From DSNY01 sp040752195 (lineage in GTDB: Bacteria > Pseudomonadota > Gammaproteobacteria > Burkholderiales > Burkholderiaceae_F): a DNA stretch of 5,154 bases. The DNA is taken from positions 1 through 5,154 of the forward strand of contig JBFMFC010000119.1 of NCBI GenBank assembly GCA_040752195.1, written 5' to 3'. The notes beneath the pieces are model-generated. The model did not search any database and was not told the origin of the DNA. It worked only from the letters and a program-made list of their open reading frames with translations. Positions 1 to 4,389 of this stretch are shown here, piece by piece (position 1 is the stretch's first letter; each line of letters begins with the position of its first letter). The translations under genes were made by a program, and so were the position numbers.

Positions 1-122
1 ACGTCGCGGGTCATATCAGGAATCTTGATGTGCAGGAGGATGCGCGCGACGGCGATACCGAGGAGCGGGACAGCGGCTGTGCCGATAGTCGCCAGAATCA
101 CGCGACGCAAAACTGTTGTCAT
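1..122 (-). CDS. Fourth cassette: N-terminal part of a small membrane protein, cut by the window edge
   Basis: The reverse strand is open from an ATG at 122-120 to the window edge, giving 40 residues that begin MTTVLRRVILATIG. Residues about 8-30 are hydrophobic with only one Arg near the end (ILATIGTAAVPLLGIAVARILL), so an N-terminal membrane anchor or an uncleaved signal segment is likely. An AGGA at 131-134 lies eight bases before the ATG and serves as a ribosome binding site; an in-frame TAG a few codons upstream rules out a longer start. The gene begins about 30 bases after the left attC boundary at 145-151 and points away from attI, as a cassette gene should. I do not recognise the family, and the C-terminal part is outside the window. 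That it is a cassette gene is inferred from position and orientation. Confidence 0.6.
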   Translation of the reverse strand, partial: MTTVLRRVILATIGTAAVPLLGIAVARILLHIKIPDMTRD

Positions 123-144
123 GCAGTTGGTCCTACTCTATGAC

Positions 145-209
145 GCCCAATGTTTGAGTTCACCCGAGTGCGGAAGCAGGCGAAGCCCGCCGTAGCGCTT
201 CGGGGGCAA
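145..209 (-). other. attC of the GNAT cassette, distal part (R' and inner repeats), split by an IS
   Basis: On the reverse strand this ends in ATTGGGC (151-145), a one-base variant of the R' consensus GTTRRRY. Next to it, in plus orientation, is GTTCACCCG (158-166), close to the inner repeat GTTAACCCG of the intact attC at 2869-2931. At the other end GGGGGCAAC (202-210) can pair with it imperfectly, and GAAGC...GCGCTTC and GGC...GCC in between complete a plausible folded stem. The missing R'' end is at 2340-2352. Joining the two parts across the IS gives an attC of about 78 bp. The exact junction base is inferred from the usual IS1111 end spacing. Confidence 0.72.
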
Positions 210-216
210 CGATGGG

Positions 217-230
217 ATGGACTCCCTCCG
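217..230 (+). repeat. Left subterminal inverted repeat of the IS1111-type element
   Basis: ATGGACTCCCTCCG is an exact reverse complement of 2323-2336. Its position inside the tip rather than at it is characteristic of the IS1111 subgroup of IS110 elements. Confidence 0.82.
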
Positions 231-304
231 GTTTTTCATCGGCATCATCGTGCCAACGGTCCTCGGGTAGTGTGGGCGACAGTGCAACCGAGAGGCAGTC
301 CGAG

Positions 305-640
305 ATGAATGCTACTGCTGCCCTGCCCGTGGTGGGAATCGATCTCGCCGAGAACGGGTTCGAGGTCGCGGTCGCCGACGAGCGCGTGCGCATTGTCGAG
401 CGCGCGCGACCGGGCCGGGCGCAGTTCGAACGCTGGTTTGCCAATCGCGGGGTGGGCCAGGTCGTCATGAAAGCCCGTGGTGCGGCGCATCACTGGGGAC
501 GCGGGCCAGGGCATCGAGGCGAAGCGCTGGCCGACACGCTGGCGCGGATCTGCTTCGCGCTGCTGCGCGACGGCGTCGATTACGGCACGGCGCGCGTGAA
601 CAGACAGCTCGCCCGTGAGACCTGTGCGCTGCCGGCCTGA
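305..640 (+). pseudogene. Internally deleted IS1111-type (IS110 family, DEDD) transposase
   Basis: The 111-residue frame joins the two ends of an IS110-family transposase. Residues 9-22 (VVGIDLAENGFEVA) are the first RNase H-like strand with catalytic D13. Residues about 40-65 (FERWFANRGVGQVVM, AHHW) are the IS1111-type N-terminal region. After residue 70 it jumps to EALADTLARICFALLRDG, which belongs at the extreme C-terminus. Compared with the usual length of about 330-340 residues, roughly 220-230 are missing, including the two later Asp residues (normally in NKTDAADA) and the whole Tnp_20 domain with its nucleophilic Ser. The second acidic residue, Glu in VVMEAC of relatives, is Lys56 here. 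The frame is kept across the join. GH-containing motifs in both parental segments may mark the junction. The ATG at 305 is chosen because residues upstream do not resemble the family. It cannot be catalytically active. Confidence 0.85.
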
Positions 641-740
641 ACACGCATGGCACCGATGAACCCCGCCCGAGCCTTGCGCTCGGGCTGATCGCCCGTCATG
701 GCACCGGGGGCTGCCCCTGCACCGCTTGACGCCGACAACT
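641..740 (+). other. IS1111-type 3' non-coding region, first part: candidate seekRNA/bridge RNA sequence
   Basis: In IS1111-type elements the guide RNA is encoded downstream of the transposase, between its stop and the right end; that is family knowledge. This part holds structure: a perfect 8-bp stem GCCCGAGC-cttgc-GCTCGGGC (665-685), a 10-bp direct repeat CATGGCACCG (646-655 and 697-706), and a short hairpin GGGG-ctg-CCCC (707-717). None is followed by a T-run, so they are not obvious terminators. The region is cut at 740 by the IS256-type element and continues at 2161. That it is an RNA gene is inferred; no promoter or RNA end can be seen. Confidence 0.45.
733..740. repeat. Target-site duplication of the IS256-type element, left copy
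   Basis: CGACAACT directly abuts the left inverted repeat and recurs exactly at 2161-2168 next to the right one. Eight to nine bp duplications are normal for the IS256 family. Confidence 0.95.
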
Positions 741-767
741 GATCGTGTCCCTCGACGTGGTGTACGA
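741..767 (+). repeat. IS256-type left terminal inverted repeat
   Basis: It begins GATCGTGTCCCTCGACG and matches the complement of 2134-2160 except at position 13 (C at 753 against T in the other repeat). It is the expected transposase-binding end. Confidence 0.93.
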
Positions 768-905
768 AGGATCGCCGGGATTGGCGCGTAGCGGAGCCGT
801 AGGCGAAGCGAAGCGCTGATCCCGGCGGCGGCCCCGAAGGGGGCCATCGTGGTTCTTCGGTAAGGTTGAGGTGCGACCCACCAACCTGACCTCAGGAGAC
901 ACACG
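768..905 (+). promoter_or_regulatory. Structured leader of the IS256-type transposase gene
   Basis: The leader holds a 9-bp inverted repeat CGCCGGGAT (773-781) with ATCCCGGCG (819-827) and a tight hairpin GGCCCC-gaag-GGGGCC (830-845). Next come competing short pairings of AGGTT/AACCT and GAGGT/ACCTC (863-893), and then a good Shine-Dalgarno AGGAG at 894-898, seven bases before the ATG. Hairpins before a transposase start often limit translation from transcripts entering from outside; that role is inferred here. I could not pick a convincing -35/-10 pair. Confidence 0.4.
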
Positions 906-2102
906 ATGACCAAGCCCACTATGGCACTGGCCGAGCTCGCTGAGAAGGGGGCCGACGCCGACCTGCTGCGTGAGATGATCCAGTTCGTCGCCCAACGCAT
1001 GATGGAGATGGACGTCGAGGGCCTGTGCGCGGCGGCCTACGGAGAGAGGAGCCCGGATCGGGTCAACCGCCGCAACGGCTACCGCGACCGGCTCTGGGAG
1101 ACGCGTGCGGGCAGCGTCGAGCTGAAGATCCCGAAGCTGCGTCAGGGGAGCTACTTCCCCGGGTTCCTGGAGCCGCGCAGGACGGCCGAGAAGGCCCTTG
1201 CTGCGGTGATTCAGGAAGCCTACGTCCAGGGTGTGTCGACCCGCTCGGTCGACGAGCTCGTCAAGGCGATGGGCATGAGCGGGATCAGCAAGAGCCAGGT
1301 CTCGCGACTGTGCACCGAGATCGACGAACGGGTCGGGGCGTTCTTGAATCGCCCGATCGAGGGCGACTGGCCGTACCTGTGGATCGACGCGACCTACGTC
1401 AAGACGCGCGAGGCCGGGCGGATCGTCTCGGTGGCGGTAATAATCGCCGTCGGGGTGAACACCGAGGGGCAACGTGAAGTCCTCGGCATGAGCGTCGGGG
1501 CCTCCGAGGCCGAGGCGTTCTGGACGAGCTTCCTGCGTTCGCTCGCGCGTCGCGGCTTGCGGGGGGTGAAGCTCGTCATCTCTGACGACCACGAGGGCCT
1601 GAAGGCTGCGGTGACGAAGCTGCTCAAGGCGACTTGGCAGCGCTGCCGGGTGCACTTCATGAGGAACGCGCTCGTCCACGTGCCCAAGGGCCAGCGCCAG
1701 ATGGTCGCTGCGCTCATCCGCACCGTCTTCGCCCAGGAAAGCGAAGCCGACGCCCGTCGACAGTGGCGTGCGGTCGCCGATCAGCTCAGGGAGCGCTTCC
1801 CGAAGATCGGCGCGCTCATGGACGCCGCCGAGGACGAGGTCCTGGCCCACATGAGCTTCCCCAAGGCGCACCGGTTGCAGATTCACTCGACCAACCCGCT
1901 GGAGCGGCTGAACGCCGAGATCAAGCGCAGGACCGACGTCGTAGGCATCTTTCCCAACGAAGCGGCGATCGTGCGTCTGGTCGGCGCGCTCTTGCTCGAG
2001 CAGAACGACGAGTGGCAGCTACAGCGCCGTTACCTGCAGCTTGAAGGCTTGCAAGCACTCGGCGACAATCAACCCGCGAGGCTCTCCGCCGTGATGAGCT
2101 GA
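906..2102 (+). CDS. IS256-family DDE transposase
   Basis: A 398-residue protein, full length for the Transposase_mut (IS256/Mutator) family. It catalyses DNA strand transfer of the surrounding element. The N-terminal 140 residues carry the DNA-binding region, with RRNGYRDR (55-62) and IPKLRQGSYFPGFLEPRR (75-92) typical of the family. The RNase H-like core shows YLWIDATYVK with D161, ISDDHEGL with D227, the family signature CRVHFMRN (C247, H250), and TNPLERLNAEIKRRTD (329-344), which holds the catalytic Glu. The region between the second Asp and the Glu is the usual alpha-helical insertion. The ATG at 906 follows AGGAG at 894-898. No frameshift or stop interrupts it. It is read opposite to the cassettes, in the same direction as the broken IS1111-type transposase. 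Confidence 0.96.
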   Translation: MTKPTMALAELAEKGADADLLREMIQFVAQRMMEMDVEGLCAAAYGERSPDRVNRRNGYRDRLWETRAGSVELKIPKLRQGSYFPGFLEPRRTAEKALAAVIQEAYVQGVSTRSVDELVKAMGMSGISKSQVSRLCTEIDERVGAFLNRPIEGDWPYLWIDATYVKTREAGRIVSVAVIIAVGVNTEGQREVLGMSVGASEAEAFWTSFLRSLARRGLRGVKLVISDDHEGLKAAVTKLLKATWQRCRVHFMRNALVHVPKGQRQMVAALIRTVFAQESEADARRQWRAVADQLRERFPKIGALMDAAEDEVLAHMSFPKAHRLQIHSTNPLERLNAEIKRRTDVVGIFPNEAAIVRLVGALLLEQNDEWQLQRRYLQLEGLQALGDNQPARLSAVMS

Positions 2103-2133
2103 GCACGGATCTCGGCCTTGCGAGAACCACGAC

Positions 2134-2160
2134 TCGTACACCACGTCAAGGGACACGATC
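2134..2160 (-). repeat. IS256-type right terminal inverted repeat
   Basis: It is complementary to 741-767 with one mismatch and is followed directly by the second CGACAACT. It starts 31 bases after the transposase stop. Confidence 0.93.
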
Positions 2161-2168
2161 CGACAACT
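2161..2168. repeat. Target-site duplication of the IS256-type element, right copy
   Basis: CGACAACT is identical to 733-740. Deleting 741-2168 restores the sequence before insertion, joining the two halves of the IS1111-type 3' region. Confidence 0.95.
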
Positions 2169-2322
2169 CTTCAGGCGACTTCACGGCCGCCGCTTGCAAC
2201 GATCGGCGCTCGGTGCGCAGATTCCATGTCGGCACGGACCACAACGCATCCACACCCGATGCCGGATGTACGACTGCAGGCTTGCTCCTCGCGCCACAAC
2301 GACCGGTCAGCCTCTTCCTTCT
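2169..2322 (+). other. IS1111-type 3' non-coding region, second part: candidate seekRNA/bridge RNA sequence
   Basis: I see no convincing gene here. It is the continuation of 641-740 up to the right subterminal repeat. Two short segments match the insertion site: GCAACGAT (2196-2203) is identical to the left junction at 206-213, and CAACGAC (2297-2303) equals the rejoined attC across the junction (CAA at 207-209 or 208-210 plus CGAC/GAC at 2340-2343). In IS110-family guide RNAs, short segments matching or complementing the target and the element's ends are what direct insertion, so these are candidate guide segments. Short matches can arise by chance. The RNA itself is inferred. Confidence 0.4.
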
Positions 2323-2336
2323 CGGAGGGAGTCCAT
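2323..2336 (-). repeat. Right subterminal inverted repeat of the IS1111-type element
   Basis: CGGAGGGAGTCCAT is the exact complement of 217-230. The remaining few bases to the element's tip (ATG, 2337-2339) fit the short right-hand spacing of the IS1111 group. Confidence 0.82.
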
Positions 2337-2339
2337 ATG

Positions 2340-2352
2340 CGACGTGCTAGGC
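2340..2352 (-). other. attC of the GNAT cassette, proximal part (R'')
   Basis: The reverse strand reads GCCTAGC at 2352-2346, one base from the R'' consensus RYYYAAC. This cassette's own leading bases are (G)TTAGGC, predicting an R'' of GCCTAAC, so a single A-to-G change explains it. The acetyltransferase stop TAG lies inside the heptamer. The rest of the attC is at 145-209, beyond the IS. With the IS in place the two halves cannot fold into one normal attC hairpin. Confidence 0.72.
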
Positions 2353-2856
2353 GTCACGGCCTGTCGGAAAGGTGAGGACCATGAGAAGGCATTCACCATA
2401 GCCTGGGGGTGAGTAACGACGCAGGATGTGAAACCCGGCCTTCTGAAACGCACGCTGAGCCACTGTATTGCGGATCGAAGTCGTCAAGCCAACAAGCGGC
2501 ACGGTCTCACCGAGTCGGGCAAGAAGTAGGCCGAGAGCAGTTGGACCGATGCCTTTGGCGACGCAGTTGGGCTCACCGATCAAGATGTCTACATCGATGG
2601 CACCAGCGGGGATGTCAGTCAGTCCGACGGTGTCCAAGACCTCGCGGGAGACTACCTGCCAGCGGATGTAGCCCACCGGTGTGCCGTCCGAGAGGATGAA
2701 GGCTCTGTCTCCACCGTTGGGCGGGCTCAGCGCCCAGGACAAGTGATCCTCGGGATCGGGGTACCAGGGAGATACATGCGGCTCCGAGAGCCAGCGAGCC
2801 AGCAGACCGCTCAGCTTCACGTCGAACGGCCCGAGCTGGACGCCGGGAGGACTCAT
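2347..2856 (-). CDS. GNAT acetyltransferase, AAC(6')-I-like (third cassette)
   Basis: This 169-residue protein has the GNAT acetyl-CoA fold and is the usual length for aminoglycoside 6'-acetyltransferases. Residues about 22-42 (WLSEPHVSPWY) resemble the WLNRSHIVEWW region of AAC(6')-Ib. GTPVGYIRWQ (58-67) is the beta-strand that precedes the active site. Motif A spans about 85-108 (AIDVDILIGEP, then VAKGIGPTAL with the pyrophosphate-binding turn), and motif B is IRNTVAQRAFQKAGF (128-142). The product would acetylate an amine using acetyl-CoA in the cytoplasm. An aminoglycoside is a reasonable guess but the substrate cannot be read from the sequence. The ATG lies 18 bases into the cassette with no clear Shine-Dalgarno, which is common in cassettes. 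The TAG stop falls inside R''. It is read from a promoter upstream of the first cassette. Confidence 0.88.
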   Translation of the reverse strand: MSPPGVQLGPFDVKLSGLLARWLSEPHVSPWYPDPEDHLSWALSPPNGGDRAFILSDGTPVGYIRWQVVSREVLDTVGLTDIPAGAIDVDILIGEPNCVAKGIGPTALGLLLARLGETVPLVGLTTSIRNTVAQRAFQKAGFHILRRYSPPGYGECLLMVLTFPTGRDA

Positions 2857-2868
2857 GTGGAGTGTGAC

Positions 2869-2931
2869 GCCTAACGTGCCGTTAACCCGCGCGCCGCTTG
2901 CGGCGCGTCGGCGTTGAACGGATTGTTGGGC
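2869..2931 (-). other. attC site of the methyltransferase cassette, 63 bp
   Basis: On the reverse strand the site runs from R'' GCCCAAC (2931-2925) to R' GTTAGGC (2875-2869). The inner repeats CCGTTAAC (2879-2886) and GTTGAACGG (2913-2921) pair with one extra base left over, the extrahelical base that integrases use to choose the strand. The core is a perfect 8-bp stem CGCGCCGC-tt-GCGGCGCG (2890-2907). R'' is complementary to the cassette's own leading bases (G)TTGGGC. The crossover point is between G2875 and the T at 2874. This looks like a fully functional recombination site. Confidence 0.95.
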
Positions 2932-3013
2932 GACTTCAATGGCGGTCGCGCCGCCGTTATGGCACCCGCTGGCGCCGCAGGCTGCGAAGGACGTGAGTGT
3001 TCGTCACTGTTGC
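2932..3013 (-). other. Non-coding tail of the methyltransferase cassette
   Basis: There are 82 bases between the methyltransferase stop and its attC, longer than in the neighbouring cassettes, where the stop touches or nearly touches R''. It contains a hairpin GGCGG-tcgcg-CCGCC (2941-2955) with no T-run. I see no gene in it. Confidence 0.6.
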
Positions 3014-3838
3014 TCACGCGGGCTTAAGGAACACGCCTCGAACGTACACGATCCGCCCGTCACGCAAGGCACGGCTGGAGTTGCCACGCTTCTCGGCATG
3101 TCGCTCGCCGAGCACTAGGTGCATGCCAAGCGGAGGCAGTGTGCCTGCTGGCGGTCGGTTGGCGTCCTGCCAGGCAAGTACAGTCGCAGAGACATCCCGG
3201 AATGTGTGTTCCTTCAGGCCTAATGTACCCAGCAGCGTCCGCAGATCTTCCGGTGGAATCAGGTGGCTCTGGTCCGCTTCGCTGGCCCAGGGTACGGGAA
3301 ACTCAAGCGGCCGTCCGTTGCCGGCACAGATGTCCTGAAAAACGAACTGACCCCCGGCTCGCAGGACGCGCGCGATCTCGCCGTAAAACTGGCGCTTCTC
3401 AGCAATGTTCATCTGTGCCTGAATCGTCCACACGCAGTCGAACGTGCCTTCATCGAACGGCAGAGCCAACGCATTTCCTTGCCGAAATCGGGTCCGCTCC
3501 GTTAGGCGCGTGAGTCGGGAAAGCTCGGTGGCCACGGTACAAAACTCGGGCATGAGATCAATACCGGTGACATCACAGCTGTACGTCGCGGCGAGAAACC
3601 GTGCCGGGCCACCCAAGCCGCTGCCCACGTCAAGCACTCGTGATCCGGGCTTGAGGGCAGCGAGCGCGGCGAGGTCCTTCGTAGCATGGCGCCCGGCCGA
3701 GTGAAACTCATCGGCCGGCGCGAGATCATCCACCGTCGGTGCGCTAGGGTCCTTGCCCGCCTCGCGCAAACCAGCGACGATGCGATCGAGCAATCCCGCA
3801 GCACGGTAGTGAGCTTGAACGGAATGTTCATAAGTCAT
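3014..3838 (-). CDS. Class I SAM-dependent methyltransferase (second cassette)
   Basis: A 274-residue protein with a complete Rossmann-type methyltransferase core. Motif I is VLDVGSGLGGPARFLA (68-83), the glycine loop that holds S-adenosylmethionine. GIDLMPEF (92-99) carries the acidic residue D94 that contacts the ribose. Then come QGNALALPF (120-128) and FDCVWTIQAQMNI (133-145), as in the UbiE/sarcosine-type small-molecule methyltransferases (Methyltransf_11). The HYRAAGLLDRIVAGLREAG helix and DEFHSAGR (43-50) lie before the core as a substrate lid. The product is a soluble cytoplasmic enzyme; the acceptor is unknown. The ATG has a strong Shine-Dalgarno GGGAGGTG (3851-3844) six bases away, so this cassette can be translated well on its own. 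The stop is 82 bases from its attC. No defects are seen. Confidence 0.93.
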   Translation of the reverse strand: MTYEHSVQAHYRAAGLLDRIVAGLREAGKDPSAPTVDDLAPADEFHSAGRHATKDLAALAALKPGSRVLDVGSGLGGPARFLAATYSCDVTGIDLMPEFCTVATELSRLTRLTERTRFRQGNALALPFDEGTFDCVWTIQAQMNIAEKRQFYGEIARVLRAGGQFVFQDICAGNGRPLEFPVPWASEADQSHLIPPEDLRTLLGTLGLKEHTFRDVSATVLAWQDANRPPAGTLPPLGMHLVLGERHAEKRGNSSRALRDGRIVYVRGVFLKPA

Positions 3839-3858
3839 GATGACACCTCCCTTCTGTC

Positions 3859-3945
3859 GCCCAACGCCGTTTTAACCGGTGCGGGCCACCAAAGCCAAGA
3901 GCGGCACCGCCGTCCCACCGCGTCCGGTCGAAAACAGAGTTAGGT
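3859..3945 (-). other. attC site of the first cassette, 87 bp
   Basis: The reverse strand runs from R'' ACCTAAC (3945-3939) to R' GTTGGGC (3865-3859). R'' is the exact complement of GTTAGGT at 4253-4247, the cassette's leading edge, so both ends belong to one captured circle. The inner arms GTTTTAACCGG and CCGGTCGAAAAC (about 3869-3936) pair with an unpaired base, and the middle forms a loose, longer stem. The first cassette is thus 388 bp (4252-3865). Confidence 0.93.
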
Positions 3946-3947
3946 TT

Positions 3948-4238
3948 CTACTTTCCATTGACGTACTTCACGATTTCTAGAACCAGATGACCAGCTGCAA
4001 CCAAAACACCGAGGCCGGCAACTACAACACCGACAAGAGTTAGCCGATTTAGAGCGCGCGCAAGGGTGTCGGATGCAGTGCTCGATTCTTTTAGGTTCTT
4101 GTTTAACTCGATCAGCTGATCCTTCATCAGGCCGAACTGGTTATAAAACCCGGTTGGCCGCTGCTCGAAGTACCAAGTAAGCGTCTGGTAAAACCGGCGC
4201 TCAAGGTCGCTCAGCGATTCTTTGTCTTCTTCTGCCAT
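3948..4238 (-). CDS. Unknown 96-residue protein with a C-terminal membrane segment (first cassette)
   Basis: I do not recognise the family. Residues 1-65 are polar and charged with aromatic clusters (FYQTLTWYFEQ, FYNQFGLM) and a likely helical stretch LKDQ/IELNKNLKESS. Residues about 66-88 (LTLVGVVVAGLGVLVAAGHLVL) form one strong membrane helix, followed by EIVKYVNGK. This tail-anchored layout suggests a cytoplasmic domain held at the inner membrane. The ATG is 9 bases after the attI/cassette junction; the junction bases AGGT, ten bases before it, are the only Shine-Dalgarno-like sequence. It is nearest the promoter and so should be the most strongly expressed cassette. Its AT content is higher than its neighbours', suggesting a separate origin. 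The stop is only two bases from R''. It could belong to a phage-defence or surface system, but nothing in the sequence decides this. Confidence 0.8.
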   Translation of the reverse strand: MAEEDKESLSDLERRFYQTLTWYFEQRPTGFYNQFGLMKDQLIELNKNLKESSTASDTLARALNRLTLVGVVVAGLGVLVAAGHLVLEIVKYVNGK

Positions 4239-4246
4239 TTTGATGA

Positions 4247-4307
4247 ACCTAACTTAATTTAGGCCGTGCCAGCGAGACGGATAACCTGGCACGGCGACGG
4301 ATAACCT
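4247..4307 (-). other. attI site: L/R simple site and two direct repeats
   Basis: The R site is GTTAGGT on the reverse strand (4253-4247), where the first cassette is joined. Five bases away lies an inverted L site, TTAGGC in plus orientation (4259-4264). Further out, GACGGATAACCT occurs at 4276-4287 and 4296-4307, exactly 20 bp apart; on the reverse strand each contains GTTATCC, similar to the R core. This arrangement of L, R, DR1 and DR2 is that of attI1 in class 1 integrons. An 8-bp inverted repeat GCCGTGCC/GGCACGGC (4263-4270, 4288-4295) spans the first direct repeat. Which bases the integrase binds is inferred. Confidence 0.85.
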
Positions 4308-4357
4308 CGCGCGCGGATCCGTCGGAAAGCCGCGCAGGGCCTTGCGTTCCGCCGACA

Positions 4358-4377
4358 TACTGGATCGCAATCCAGTA
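4358..4377. promoter_or_regulatory. LexA operator before intI
   Basis: TACTGGATCGCAATCCAGTA is a perfect 8-bp dyad and fits the SOS box TACTG-N10-CAGTA at every conserved base. It ends 12 bases before the intI ATG. LexA control of integrase genes is established for class 1 and Vibrio integrons. A weak -10 (CATACT, 4356-4361) overlaps its left end, so bound LexA would block intI transcription. No clear -35 was found. Confidence 0.85.
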
Positions 4378-4389
4378 CGAACCAGGGCC

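Larger units (their letters stand above)
741..2160 (+). mobile_element. Complete IS256-family insertion sequence, 1420 bp
   Basis: The element has terminal inverted repeats of 27 bp (741-767 and 2134-2160) that match at 26 positions, an 8-bp direct target duplication, and one transposase gene filling 906-2102. Every part needed for movement appears intact, so it may be active or recently active. It lies within the 3' non-coding region of the IS1111-type remnant. The exact target duplication shows it entered as a simple insertion and has not rearranged since. I cannot name the exact IS from sequence alone. Confidence 0.95.
210..2339 (+). mobile_element. Remnant of an IS1111-type (IS110 family) element inserted in an attC and itself carrying an IS256-type element
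   Basis: A 14-bp perfect inverted repeat, ATGGACTCCCTCCG at 217-230 and its complement at 2323-2336, brackets an IS110-family transposase remnant. IS1111-type elements have subterminal repeats, usually about 7 bp from the left tip and 3 bp from the right tip; applying this gives ends near 210 and 2339. No target duplication is visible, as expected for the group. Removing the nested IS256-type element and its duplicated 8 bases leaves about 700 bp, roughly half of a normal element (about 1.4 kb from family knowledge), which agrees with the large deletion in the transposase. The flanks join into an attC, the target of the IS1111-attC group. Left and right tips are accurate to a few bases only. 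Confidence 0.8.

Noticed and set aside
212..304. Upstream extension of the IS1111-type transposase frame
   Set aside because: It runs through the element's left inverted repeat and has no family resemblance; the conserved start MNATAALPVVGIDLA is at 305.
665..685. Rho-independent terminator after the IS1111-type transposase
   Set aside because: The 8-bp GC stem is strong, but no T-run follows on either strand; structure within a guide-RNA region is at least as likely.
245..1000. A 251-codon reverse-strand frame across the IS1111-type remnant and the IS256-type left end
   Set aside because: It crosses the boundary of two independent insertions and the target duplication, so it cannot be an evolved gene.
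696..1886. A 396-codon open frame on the reverse strand across the IS256-type transposase
   Set aside because: It is opposite a complete transposase with all catalytic motifs, has no recognisable domain, and is of the kind GC-rich DNA leaves on the complementary strand.
2932..3013. A second, longer attC after the methyltransferase
   Set aside because: No RYYYAAC/GTTRRRY pair exists in this stretch; the complete attC is 2869-2931.
4263..4307. CRISPR-like repeat pair
   Set aside because: There are only two 12-bp copies with an 8-bp gap, beside an integrase and a cassette junction; they are attI direct repeats.
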